From a virus, in the IMG/VR virus record IMGVR_UViG_3300044695_004635, positions 1-24,733 of that record: a stretch of DNA of 24,733 bases; one strand, 5' to 3'. Below the pieces are notes generated by a model, which saw only the letters and a list, made by a program, of their open reading frames with translations, was not told the origin of the DNA and did not search any database. The translations under genes and the position numbers were made by a program. Shown here one piece after another: positions 14,413 through 21,402 of the stretch. Within the stretch, counting starts at the first letter, position 1; the number at the start of each line of letters is the position of its first letter.

Positions 14413-14748
14413 ATGGACCGGAAGGTTCGGTTTACCGAGGACGCCGCCCGCCGTGTCGCCGCGGCGACGCTCGCCTACGAGCGCAGCGGCCGCGACCAGC
14501 CGCCAATCCATTTCCGCCAGGGCGGCGACGACGGCGAGCCGATCCGGCTCGGGAAGACGACCGCGATCTGGAACAAGGGATCGGTTGCCACGATCCAGCT
14601 CTGGGAGGGCGGGACGCCCGGCTCCGAGACGCAGACCGGGACGCTCGCCGGCTGCGTCAACAAGTTCGCGAACGTGGCGAGCGGGAAATGGGTCGCCGTG
14701 GCCCGCGGCCCGCTGAACGGCTGGTACTTGATCGCGGCGGAGTGCTGA
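14413..14748 (+). CDS. Small unknown tail-region protein
   Basis: This 111-residue protein has a helical start (FTEDAARRVAAATLAYE) and a strand-rich remainder with 'EPIRLGKTTAIWNKGSVATIQLW' and an ending 'KWVAVARGPLNGWYLIAAEC'. I do not recognise a named family. It starts three bases after the preceding stop and ends in a TGATG overlap with the fibre gene. The position between a tail protein and the fibre suggests a minor tail or fibre-attachment role, as inference only. Confidence 0.68.
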   Translation: MDRKVRFTEDAARRVAAATLAYERSGRDQPPIHFRQGGDDGEPIRLGKTTAIWNKGSVATIQLWEGGTPGSETQTGTLAGCVNKFANVASGKWVAVARGPLNGWYLIAAEC

Positions 14749-17420
14749 TGTTCGACCTCCTCGCCCAGACCGATCCGCTCTCCGTCGGCGGCTGGCTGAT
14801 CATGCTCGTGGCGCTGGGTATGTACCCGGTCGGCATCCTCCTGCCCGGGTGCTGCGGGTGCAGCGGCTCACCCTGCGGCCAGTGCAGCGGCAATCTGCCA
14901 AACACCGTGACCGTGACGTTCGGCACGCTCGCGGACGAGATCGCCGGCCCGTACAACCATGAGGTTGAGTTCCTTTCCTGGTACGAAAGCCCGGCCCCGG
15001 CCGAGACCGGGCCGTCCTACGGCTACCCCGGGGCTTTCGGCTATCCCTACGGCTGGCCGTCGTCGCCGTCGCAGCCGATGGGCAGCGGGGCCGTGGCCCG
15101 GGTCACGACCACGGGCGGGGCGGTGTTCGGCACCGAGGGGGGCATCACAGGCGTCCAGCTCCTGTCGGGCGGCTCCGGCTACGCGGAACGAACCCGGGTG
15201 GCCCCGACGCTGACGATCACCGGCAGCGGCACCGGGGCGACGTTCACGCCCACGCTGTCGAGTATCGGCTCGCCGGCCGTCTGGTCGCTCGCGAGCGTGG
15301 CCGCCTCCGGCGGCACCGGCTACACCGACGGCGAGACGCTGACGATCACGGCGGCCGGCGGCGACACGGTCGTGAGCAAGGCCACCGCGACGCTCACGGC
15401 CAGGCGGCCGCCGACGATCACGGCCACGGCCGGCGGCACGACCGGCAGCGGCGCCACGCTCGCCGTTACGCTGGCCGAGTCGGGGGCGACGCCGAAGGCA
15501 TGGGTTGTCGCCTCGATCTCCGTGACCAGCGGCGGCACCGGCTACAAGGCCGGCGACCCGGTGACGCTCGCGCACGAGGGCGACGTCGTCGTCTCCGGCA
15601 GCAAGGCGGCGACCGTCACGATCAGCGACGAGCGGACGACGCCCGGGTTCGCGGTCGATGCCACCGACGCCGGCGGCACCGGGGCGACGTTCGCCTTCAC
15701 CTACGTCTACGATCCGACGTTCAACGACTGGGAGCTGACCGCGATCACGGTCACCAACGGCGGCACCGGCTACACGGCGGCTGGCGCGGTGGTGCTGACG
15801 AAGACCGCCGACACCGAGGCGACGGGGAACGATGCGGAGTGGTCCGGGACGATCGCCCTCGACTACACGGTCTCCGGCGGCGCGATCACGGGGGTCTCCG
15901 GCTGGGGCGTCCCGTTGAACGGCCTCTATGGCTGGCGGCTGGCCGGCATCGTGAACGGGGTCACGTTCAACGGGGCGACGACCTACTACCGGCCGGGCGG
16001 GCCGGCCGTCGCCGTGACCGTGACCAACGGAGGCCAGTATTACAACGAAGACCCGAGCCTGCCGCCGCGCGTCGCGACGGTCTCCACTCGCGTCTACCCG
16101 GATCGGATGGGTCCGTTCCAGCCGCCGCTTGCGTCGCACGCGCTGATCCGGCCGACGATCGACACGAACACGGCGTCGGCCACGTTCGGCCAGATCACCG
16201 CCCTGACGATCGACGCGGCCGGGGCCGGCTATACCTCGAGGACGGCCTGGCTGGGGAAGCGATGTTGCCGGCCGCTGTATGACGGCAAAGCGTTTGTCCT
16301 CCAGCGGGCCACGCCGGGGGCCTTCGAGGAGCCCGACTGGTGCGTCTACGAGGGGCAATCGTGCAACGGCTGGGCGGGCCTCGGGGAGACATACCTCCGG
16401 CTCGTGATCCCGAATTTCGCGACGCCGCCCGAGCGGTCGGCGCAGGTGCCGACGGGCGCCGGTGGCACCGTCACCGTCCCGCGCGTCGCCCCGCGGCTGC
16501 CGTACCTGACCGCGAACACGTTCGGCCCACCCGCACCCTGCCGGATGTATTTCGAGTCGGCGACGCGGCTCACGGACTGCGAAACGCTGAGCCTGACGCT
16601 GGAGGCCGGCTCCACGGCGACCGCGACCGTCGTCGGCGGCGGCAGCTACGCGGCCGGCGACCCGACCAAGGTTTGCCTGAGCTGCTGCACGGCCGGGGCG
16701 CCGCTCGAGGTCTCCGCGACGCTCGCCTACATGGCACCGCCGGGGTCGCCGACGACGACCGCCGACGAGATCTGGAAATCGGAGTACGACTACTGGCAGG
16801 AGGAGGGCTACCCGTCGCCGCCCGGCACCTACGCGCTCCAGTTCGGCTCCGTCTCGACCAACTTCGGCGGAGCGACGCAGACCCGCGGTTGGCGTTTTTT
16901 AAACCCCACGACCGGGCTCACGGTCGGGGTGGCGTACGGCGAGTGTGATCGCTGGTTCAACCAGTCCACGCGGTTCCCGGGAACCGTGAGCGAGGAACTG
17001 CTGAAGGACGTCTACCGGAATGCCTCCACGCGATACACGGGCCTCGTCCAGTGGGACGACCATGTCGGCGCCTGCGGCTCCGACTGCGACCGCAAATGTC
17101 TGTTGCTCGGGTTCTTTGACAGCCCCGGTCGGATGTCCGCGAGCGACTACCCGACCACGAGTACGCCGATCTCCGCGAACGGCACGACCGCCGACGCCGG
17201 CTATGAGTTGACGAGCGATTACTACACGACATCGGCCCACAACTCCAACGGCGACACGAAGGCCTTCGCCTTCAACACGTTCCCGCTGACGAAGGAACTG
17301 TGCGATCGCTGCCAGTCGAGCGTCTGTAGCCTTTCCGGGAAGACGTTCTCGATCGTGAAAAACTACGGCGGCCTCATCACCCCAGCATGGCGCGTGATCG
17401 CCACGCTCACTATTGCATGA
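14748..17420 (+). CDS. Large cysteine-rich repeat protein, probable tail fibre or spike
   Basis: This 890-residue protein begins with a membrane-like segment (about 13-34) and a cysteine cluster PGCCGCSGSPCGQC (residues 34-46). Residues about 110-500 hold repeats around GG(S/T)GY (at 141, 188, 262, 338, with degenerate copies near 428 and 491), each followed by a short strand pair, the kind of repeat seen in elongated beta fibres. The last 400 residues hold about 16 more cysteines in pairs such as CC, CLSCC and CGSDCDRKC, plus many Tyr and Trp, suggesting a disulphide-rich or metal-binding receptor domain. It is the last large tail gene. An unusual TTT TTA pair near 16895 may be a frameshift site. 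Receptor binding is inference; a surface or host-modifying role is an alternative. Confidence 0.65.
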   Translation: MFDLLAQTDPLSVGGWLIMLVALGMYPVGILLPGCCGCSGSPCGQCSGNLPNTVTVTFGTLADEIAGPYNHEVEFLSWYESPAPAETGPSYGYPGAFGYPYGWPSSPSQPMGSGAVARVTTTGGAVFGTEGGITGVQLLSGGSGYAERTRVAPTLTITGSGTGATFTPTLSSIGSPAVWSLASVAASGGTGYTDGETLTITAAGGDTVVSKATATLTARRPPTITATAGGTTGSGATLAVTLAESGATPKAWVVASISVTSGGTGYKAGDPVTLAHEGDVVVSGSKAATVTISDERTTPGFAVDATDAGGTGATFAFTYVYDPTFNDWELTAITVTNGGTGYTAAGAVVLTKTADTEATGNDAEWSGTIALDYTVSGGAITGVSGWGVPLNGLYGWRLAGIVNGVTFNGATTYYRPGGPAVAVTVTNGGQYYNEDPSLPPRVATVSTRVYPDRMGPFQPPLASHALIRPTIDTNTASATFGQITALTIDAAGAGYTSRTAWLGKRCCRPLYDGKAFVLQRATPGAFEEPDWCVYEGQSCNGWAGLGETYLRLVIPNFATPPERSAQVPTGAGGTVTVPRVAPRLPYLTANTFGPPAPCRMYFESATRLTDCETLSLTLEAGSTATATVVGGGSYAAGDPTKVCLSCCTAGAPLEVSATLAYMAPPGSPTTTADEIWKSEYDYWQEEGYPSPPGTYALQFGSVSTNFGGATQTRGWRFLNPTTGLTVGVAYGECDRWFNQSTRFPGTVSEELLKDVYRNASTRYTGLVQWDDHVGACGSDCDRKCLLLGFFDSPGRMSASDYPTTSTPISANGTTADAGYELTSDYYTTSAHNSNGDTKAFAFNTFPLTKELCDRCQSSVCSLSGKTFSIVKNYGGLITPAWRVIATLTIA
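15168..16232 (+). repeat. GG(S/T)GY-coding repeats in fibre gene
   Basis: The segment GGC GGC (A/T)CC GGC TAC occurs at 15168-15182, 15309-15323, 15531-15545 and 15759-15773, with degenerate forms near 16029 and 16218. Spacing is irregular (141, 222, 228 bases and more), so these are diverged protein repeats and not a simple DNA tandem repeat. Confidence 0.7.
16895..16926 (+). other. Candidate -1 frameshift site in fibre gene
   Basis: T TTT TTA (16895-16901) is in the X XXY YYZ phase of the fibre frame. After 7 bases, CGACCG (16909-16914) pairs with CGGTCG (16921-16926) around a 6-base loop. A -1 slip would end at a stop at 16946-16948, giving a product of about 730 residues without the last cysteine-rich part. 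TTT and TTA are very rare codons here. The stem is short, so this is a candidate only. Confidence 0.35.
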
Positions 17421-17713
17421 TCTGCGACTTTTCCCAATCCCTGATCTGCCCACGCTGCGGCTACCGCGCGCAGCATGCGAACACGTTCCGCAATTGCTCG
17501 CCGCCGCCGCGCCGCCCGCCGGTCATGATCGGCGACGCCGTGGAGCGGCTACTCGCGGCGGTCGGCCTGACGCCGGCCCGGATCGAGTGGTGGCTGGGCA
17601 AGCCCTGCGGATGCAGCGGCCGGAAGGCGTGGCTCAACCGGGCCGGGGTGGCGGTGCAAGAGTGGGTCTCCCGGGCCGTCGAGGCGGCGGCCCGGTTCTA
17701 CGGCTTCGGGTGA
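17417..17713 (+). CDS. Small cysteine protein, unknown
   Basis: This 98-residue protein begins in an ATGA overlap with the fibre gene. Its N-terminus has cysteines in 'ICDF', 'ICPRCGYRAQ' and 'FRNC', a possible zinc knuckle; then a Pro-rich link; then a helical part with 'AVGLTPARIEWWLGKPCGC' and 'RKAWLNRAGVAVQEW'. I have the impression of similar short proteins in phages of high-GC hosts near tail genes, but no function is known to me. An in-frame ATG at 17387 inside the fibre gene is a less likely start. Confidence 0.68.
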   Translation: MICDFSQSLICPRCGYRAQHANTFRNCSPPPRRPPVMIGDAVERLLAAVGLTPARIEWWLGKPCGCSGRKAWLNRAGVAVQEWVSRAVEAAARFYGFG

Positions 17714-17734
17714 ACGGCACCGTGAGGGCGAACG

Positions 17735-17947
17735 ATGCCACGGCTAGAGACGAGCCTCGACGACACCGACGACGACGACACGCCGGATGTCGGCATGTCT
17801 GACGACATTCAGTGGATGAGGAAACCAAAGGCCAAGGAGGGCCCAAATGGCAGGCGATCCGATGACCGAGGCCGCAAAGCGGCTCGTGGCCGAGCATCCA
17901 AACCACTCCGCCCGCGGGCTGGCAAGAATGCTCGTCGCCGAAAGTAA
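17735..17947 (+). CDS. Possible small charged protein overlapping the phosphoesterase
   Basis: This 70-residue frame has an acidic start (DDTDDDDTPDVGMSDD) and a strongly basic end rich in Arg and Lys. GAGGG at 17724-17728 precedes the ATG. It fills the 133-base gap before the phosphoesterase gene and then overlaps that gene by 101 bases in another frame. Third-base GC is about 77% in the unique part and falls in the overlap. The unique part looks coding; the end may be incidental. Function unknown. Confidence 0.4.
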   Translation: MPRLETSLDDTDDDDTPDVGMSDDIQWMRKPKAKEGPNGRRSDDRGRKAARGRASKPLRPRAGKNARRRK

Positions 17948-18845
17948 GGGAGCCCTCACGCTGGAGTCGGCCCGGACAAGGATCCGGGCGCAGTTCGGCC
18001 AGTCCGGCAGGAAGCGCGACCGGCAGTACGCCACGGCCCCGCGGCCGGCCCGCCAGCCCGGGCACCGGTTCGCGATGCCGGCTTCGAAGGCCGAGCCGTG
18101 GACGCCTCACGACCTGGGCGTCGTCGGGAAGGTCGGGATCCTGTCGGATATCCACGTTCCCTACCATGACCCGATCGCCCTCCGGGCCGCGGTCGATCAC
18201 CTGGCCGAGGCCGAGATCGACGCGCTCGTCCTGAACGGCGACACGGCCGACTTCTACACGATCAGCCGCTGGACCAAGGACCCGCGAAAGCGCGACCTCG
18301 GAGGCGAACTGGCCCAGATCCGCGAGCTCCTCGGCTGGATCCGGCAGACGTTCCCCGAGATCCCGATCCTGTTCAAAAACGGAAACCACGAAGAGAGATG
18401 GCGCGCGTGGCTTTGGCAGCACGCCCCGGAGATCTCGGCCGAGCCGGAGATGGGCCTCGCCGCGTGGCTGCACCTGGAGCGGCACGGGATGCAGCTCGTC
18501 GAGGACCATCGGCCGGTCATGCTCGGGAAGCTGCCGGTCCTTCACGGCCACGAGAAGGGGAAGGGAATCTCCTCGCCGGTCAACCAGGCCCGCGGGGCGT
18601 TCCTCCGGCTCCATCACACGGTCCTCGAGGGGCACGGCCACCGGACGAGCGGACACTGCGAGCCTGATATGTGGGGCTCGGAGGTGTTCTGCTGGTCAAC
18701 GGGGTGCCTCTGCGACCTCCGGCCGGAATACGCCCGGATCAACAAGTGGAACCACGGCTTCGCGATCGTCGGGGTCCATGAAGGCGGGGAGTTCGACGTC
18801 GAAAACCTGCGGATCACGGCCGACGGGAAGGTCCGGTCCTCGTGA
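17847..18845 (+). CDS. Calcineurin-like metallophosphoesterase with N-terminal HTH-like region
   Basis: This 332-residue protein has the full set of binuclear metal motifs: DxH (D101, H103 in SDIHVPYHD), GD (D132 in LNGDTADF), GNHE (N180, H181), a His in VLHGHE (H233/H235) and GHGH (H263/H265). Residues 5-60 form a helical region, 'AKRLVAEHPNHSARGLARMLVAE', then 'ESARTRIRAQFG', which resembles a helix-turn-helix found in front of similar phage phosphoesterases and may bind DNA or RNA. AAGGAGG lies six bases before the ATG. It probably hydrolyses a nucleic acid or nucleotide phosphoester; the substrate is not visible. It overlaps the next gene by GTGA. Confidence 0.88.
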   Translation: MAGDPMTEAAKRLVAEHPNHSARGLARMLVAESKGALTLESARTRIRAQFGQSGRKRDRQYATAPRPARQPGHRFAMPASKAEPWTPHDLGVVGKVGILSDIHVPYHDPIALRAAVDHLAEAEIDALVLNGDTADFYTISRWTKDPRKRDLGGELAQIRELLGWIRQTFPEIPILFKNGNHEERWRAWLWQHAPEISAEPEMGLAAWLHLERHGMQLVEDHRPVMLGKLPVLHGHEKGKGISSPVNQARGAFLRLHHTVLEGHGHRTSGHCEPDMWGSEVFCWSTGCLCDLRPEYARINKWNHGFAIVGVHEGGEFDVENLRITADGKVRSS

Positions 18846-19351
18846 GCCCGTACATCCTGACCGACGCGGACCTCGACGAGGCCGAGCGGCAGGCCCGGCG
18901 GTTCCAAGGGGCCTGGACTGGCACATCGGGGACGCTAGCGTCGTGGCTGTTCCACGCGGTGACCACGATCAGGGAGGAGCGAAGGATGAAGGAGCAGCAA
19001 GGGGACCGGGTGAAGTTCGCCACGGGCGCGGTTCGCTCCGGCGACGCGGAGGCGACGCGCTACGATCTGATCTCGCCGATTGGCCTTGAGGCCGTGGCCC
19101 GGACCTGCGCCGAGGGGGCCGCGAAATACTCCGACTACAACTGGGAACGTGGGATGCCGGTTCACGATCTCCTGAACCATGCCCTCCGGCACATCTACCA
19201 ATACCTCGCCGGCGACCGCTCGGAGGATCATCTCCCGCATGCGGCCTGGGGGCTGCTCGCGGCGATCCACTCGGAGAAGCTCTGGCCGCACCTGAACGCC
19301 GGCACGCTCCGCGGGCCGGGCTGCGAGCGGCCGCAGGAGCCGACGCCGTGA
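18842..19351 (+). CDS. dATP/dGTP diphosphohydrolase-like protein (DUF5664 type)
   Basis: This 169-residue protein has a core (about residues 73-145) with 'RYDLISPIGLEAVARTCAEGAAKY', 'NWERGMPVHDLLNHALRHIYQYL' and 'EDHLPHAAWGLLAAIHSEK', the pattern of the dATP/dGTP diphosphohydrolase N-terminal family, MazG-like all-helical enzymes that remove pyrophosphate from dNTPs. Conserved Glu and His residues in these helices should bind metal. It may adjust nucleotide pools during phage replication. The GTG at 18842 gives a 48-residue N-terminal extension; a second start, ATG 18986, has an AGGGAGGAG site six bases before it and would give the core domain alone. It ends in a GTGA overlap with the next gene. 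Confidence 0.75.
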   Translation: MSPYILTDADLDEAERQARRFQGAWTGTSGTLASWLFHAVTTIREERRMKEQQGDRVKFATGAVRSGDAEATRYDLISPIGLEAVARTCAEGAAKYSDYNWERGMPVHDLLNHALRHIYQYLAGDRSEDHLPHAAWGLLAAIHSEKLWPHLNAGTLRGPGCERPQEPTP

Positions 19352-19491
19352 GCCCGTTCCTGATCGCCGTCACCGGCGTGATCTACCTCGTCGTCGCCGC
19401 CGACCTCGTCTGCCACGGGAAGACGGGACTCGGGATCGCCTACCTCGGCTACGCCTTCGCGAACGTGGGCCTCTACCTGGCGGCCCGCTGA
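19348..19491 (+). CDS. Very small two-helix membrane protein
   Basis: This 47-residue protein starts at a GTG that overlaps the previous stop (GTGA). It has two hydrophobic helices, about 3-22 ('FLIAVTGVIYLVVAADLVC') and 27-46 ('LGIAYLGYAFANVGLYLAA'), joined by a short polar turn HGKTG. Short phage membrane proteins with this two-helix layout and a Gly/Tyr pattern in the second helix are common. Function unknown; holin-like or envelope effects are possible. Confidence 0.65.
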   Translation: MSPFLIAVTGVIYLVVAADLVCHGKTGLGIAYLGYAFANVGLYLAAR

Positions 19492-19560
19492 CTGGACTCG
19501 GGCGCGGCCGCTGGCATGCTGGCCGGCGGTTCGGTTCCACTCACGCGAAAGGATTCGCCT

Positions 19561-19860
19561 ATGAGGTTCGTTGTTTCCTGCCTGCTGATGTTCGTCGCCT
19601 CGGCCGCCGTCGGCCAGGATGTGATCGTGGCCCGTCCCCGGTCGGTCGTCGTGACCGCCCAGGATCACGCGGTCGTCCTCGCCCGTCGCGGGGCCCTCGT
19701 GCATTCGGGCTGCGGGCAGTGGGAGGGGATCGGAATGGGCTCGACGCCCCAGCGGGCCCGGGAGGCCTGTTGCTACTTCGGCCGCCGGCCGATCGCCGAC
19801 GAGGGCGTCGCGTTCTCGCCGCTCACCCGGCGCTGGTACGCGGTGATTCGCTACCGCTGA
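19561..19860 (+). CDS. Small secreted protein with GCG/CC motif
   Basis: This 99-residue protein starts at ATG 19561 behind AAAGGA. It has a clear signal peptide (about 1-20, ending near AVGQD). The mature part contains 'HSGCGQWEGIGMGS', 'REACCYFGRR' and an ending 'RRWYAVIRYR'. Three cysteines and the end with aromatic residues suggest a compact secreted domain. I do not know its function. It is the last rightward gene of the late block and is followed by a strong hairpin. A 69-base spacer precedes it, so it may have its own promoter, though I cannot point to clear boxes. It may alter the infected cell surface. Confidence 0.7.
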   Translation: MRFVVSCLLMFVASAAVGQDVIVARPRSVVVTAQDHAVVLARRGALVHSGCGQWEGIGMGSTPQRAREACCYFGRRPIADEGVAFSPLTRRWYAVIRYR

Positions 19861-19864
19861 CCGG

Positions 19865-19913
19865 CCGCCGGCTTGCCCCCGGGGGCTCGGCCCCCGGGGG
19901 CGCTGGCCGGCGG
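19865..19913. terminator. Strong bidirectional-type hairpin at end of late block
   Basis: Two copies of the palindrome GCCCCCGGGGGC (19875-19886 and 19890-19901) form a 12 bp stem with a TCG loop. Outside this, CCGCCGGC (19865-19872) pairs with GCCGGCGG (19906-19913). It lies four bases after the last late gene stop and 67 bases from the convergent integrase stop. There is no T-run. It most likely separates the two converging transcripts. Confidence 0.75.
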
Positions 19914-19928
19914 TTGTGACGGCTGGAT

Positions 19929-19954
19929 CGGTCGCGCCGCATAGGATTCGACCG
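19929..19954. other. Candidate integrase core site (attP)
   Basis: CGGTCG (19929-19934) and CGACCG (19949-19954) are inverted around a 14-base centre, in the short spacer beside the integrase 3' end, where many temperate phages keep attP. Tyrosine recombinase core sites have this general form. No second copy or host junction is in the window, so this is a weak candidate. Confidence 0.25.
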
Positions 19955-19980
19955 TCGGCGAAATCCGGGGACGCTACCGC

Positions 19981-20883
19981 TCACGCGGTCCTGGCTGGCG
20001 GCTCCTGGTCGTCTGGCTTGAAGATCCGCGGCATCGCCTGCCACGCCTTCGGGCGGCGTGCATCGACGACACGGGGATCTAGGTAGGACCGCCGCGTGAT
20101 CCGGTCGGAGGAGTGGCCGAGGAACGCCGTGGCGTCCATCCCGGCCGCGGCAAGGTGGCTGGCCGTGGACCGCCGCAGGGCGTGGAACTGGACGTCGCGG
20201 CCGTCCCCGAGGCCGGCCCGCCTGGTGATCGTCTTCCAGCGTTTCCGGAGGGCTGTCCCCGAGGCGACCCACCAGAACACCGTCGGCCCGTTGTGAGCCG
20301 ACACGGCATCCACGAGGTCGGAAGCCTCCGGGCTGAGTTCGTACACCCGTTCCTGCCGGCGGCCCTTCCTGACCCCGGCGGGGACCGTCAGCGTGGGCCT
20401 GTTCCAGCAATGTCGCGGCGTCGAGAGGATCGCCGTGATCCGCTCGCCTGTCTCCAGGCCGACCGCGACGAGGGCCGGGAAGAACGTCCGAGCCGGGATC
20501 GGCCCGATCCATCCCGACGCCTGCCGGGCCGCGTCGGCAAGCCGGGCCAGCTCGTCGGCGGTGAACGCCCGCGGCACCCGCTCCGGCACCAGCTCGGGGG
20601 CGACCGCCGGCCGGAGCCGCACAAGCCCGCGGGCCTGGGCGAAGTTCCACAAGGCGAGTATCCCGGACCGCTCACGGGCGACCGAGTTTGGGGACAGTTT
20701 CGCGCCCCGGGCCGTCAGCCACTGGGAGACGACCAGGTCGTCGAGGTCGTCGAGCAGGGCCGGCCGACCGAGCCACCGGCTGAACTGGTTGATCGCGTGG
20801 CGTAGGAGGCGGACGCTTTCGGGCGACCGGCCGCGGAGCCGCAGGGGAACGTAGACCGTGTCGAGAAACGCGCTGAGTGTCAT
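19981..20883 (-). CDS. int: Tyrosine-type site-specific integrase
   Basis: This 300-residue recombinase integrates phage DNA in the host chromosome. The N-terminal half (about 1-90) is a SAM-like core-binding domain, with helices 'PLRLRGRSPESVRLLRHAINQF' and 'KLSPNSVARERSGILALWNF'. The catalytic half has all expected residues: R148 (ETGERITAI), K173 (VRKGRRQ), H234 and R237 (FHALRRSTASHL), H257 (FLGHSS) and the nucleophile Y267 (RRSYLDP). On the minus strand, GGAGGAGG (complement of 20892-20899) lies about nine bases before the ATG. It lacks the extra N-terminal arm-binding domain of lambda-type integrases. It converges on the late genes, and the excisionase-like gene diverges from it. Confidence 0.92.
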   Translation of the reverse strand: MTLSAFLDTVYVPLRLRGRSPESVRLLRHAINQFSRWLGRPALLDDLDDLVVSQWLTARGAKLSPNSVARERSGILALWNFAQARGLVRLRPAVAPELVPERVPRAFTADELARLADAARQASGWIGPIPARTFFPALVAVGLETGERITAILSTPRHCWNRPTLTVPAGVRKGRRQERVYELSPEASDLVDAVSAHNGPTVFWWVASGTALRKRWKTITRRAGLGDGRDVQFHALRRSTASHLAAAGMDATAFLGHSSDRITRRSYLDPRVVDARRPKAWQAMPRIFKPDDQEPPARTA

Positions 20884-20911
20884 GGTGTGTACCTCCTCCG
20901 AATGGATAGTT

Positions 20912-20925
20912 CACACCTCCGTGTG
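20912..20925. promoter_or_regulatory. Small dyad near integrase start
   Basis: CACAC and GTGTG are inverted around CTCC, about 30 bases upstream of the integrase start codon. A second dyad, TCCGT-GG-ACGGA (20936-20947), follows. Either could be an operator for integrase control. Both are short. Confidence 0.3.
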
Positions 20926-20949
20926 CTGCCCCCCTTCCGTGGACGGAGG

Positions 20950-20976
20950 CCGGTTGTTCCGGTTGCTCCGATTGGC
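20950..20976. repeat. Three 9 bp iterons between int and xis
   Basis: CCGGTTGTT, CCGGTTGCT and CCGATTGGC follow each other directly with a 9 bp period; a degenerate CCGTTGG follows at 20984. Direct repeats near one helical turn in an int-xis spacer suggest binding sites for excisionase, an Int arm domain or a regulator. Confidence 0.5.
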
Positions 20977-21026
20977 CGCGGCACCGTTGGTCCGGAAGGT
21001 TCTGTCCCGTCCCCGCCACTGCCAAA

Positions 21027-21053
21027 GGTTCCGATCCCGACGGGATCGCAACC
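21027..21053. promoter_or_regulatory. 27 bp dyad, probable operator
   Basis: Around central A 21040, twelve of thirteen positions are symmetric: CGATCCCG/CGGGATCG inside and GGTT/AACC outside, with one C-C mismatch between them. The size and odd centre fit a dimeric repressor operator. It lies between the integrase and excisionase-like genes. A hairpin role in RNA is also possible. Confidence 0.5.
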
Positions 21054-21064
21054 AGCGGCCAATG

Positions 21065-21111
21065 AACGCTACGCGGCCCGGGTGGCAAAGGCCAGCCGGG
21101 CCGCGGGCGTT
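21065..21111. terminator. Large hairpin before excisionase-like gene
   Basis: Ten base pairs (21072-21081 with 21096-21105), one G-G mismatch and four more (TGGC/GCCA) close on an AAAG loop. A further 5 bp (AACGC/GCGTT) extend the base. The layout matches the hairpin after the capsid gene. It ends 33 bases before the ATG at 21144, so it may terminate upstream transcription or act as a DNA structure in recombination. Confidence 0.5.
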
Positions 21112-21143
21112 GATTCGCAGACCCGCCCGGCTACGTTCGGGAC

Positions 21144-21386
21144 ATGACAATGATCGTGGACAAGTCAGGACGACATCTCTGCACCACGGCGGAAGCGGCC
21201 CGCGAGTACGGGTGCGGCCCGTCCTACATCCGGACGCTCGCCTCCAAAGGAATCCTCTGGTCGAAGGTAGAATCCCCCCGAGTGGTGTTCTACGATTTGG
21301 ACCAGGTTCGGCGCGTCGCCAAGGAGAATCGGCAGACGCGAAAGAAACGCGGCGGGCGTCCACCGAGGGGCAACCAAGCCGCCTAA
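21144..21386 (+). CDS. Excisionase-like small HTH protein
   Basis: This 80-residue protein has a MerR/excisionase-type winged helix: 'LCTTAEAAREYGCGPSYIRTLASKGIL' forms the helix-turn-helix, 'SPRVVFYDLDQVRRVAKE' the wing and closing helix, and a basic Arg/Gly tail follows. It is the first rightward gene after the integrase and shares its control region, so it probably directs excision or regulates int. No good ribosome site precedes the ATG 21144; translation may start close to the RNA 5' end, or at ATG 21150. AlpA-type regulator is the alternative name. Confidence 0.72.
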   Translation: MTMIVDKSGRHLCTTAEAAREYGCGPSYIRTLASKGILWSKVESPRVVFYDLDQVRRVAKENRQTRKKRGGRPPRGNQAA

Positions 21387-21402
21387 CATCAACGGTGGCT
21401 TC

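Noticed and set aside
19938-19960. GGTCGAATCC-like string on the minus strand resembling a tRNA T-arm, a common attachment site
   Set aside because: The flanks do not pair as a T stem and no acceptor stem or CCA-like end is visible.
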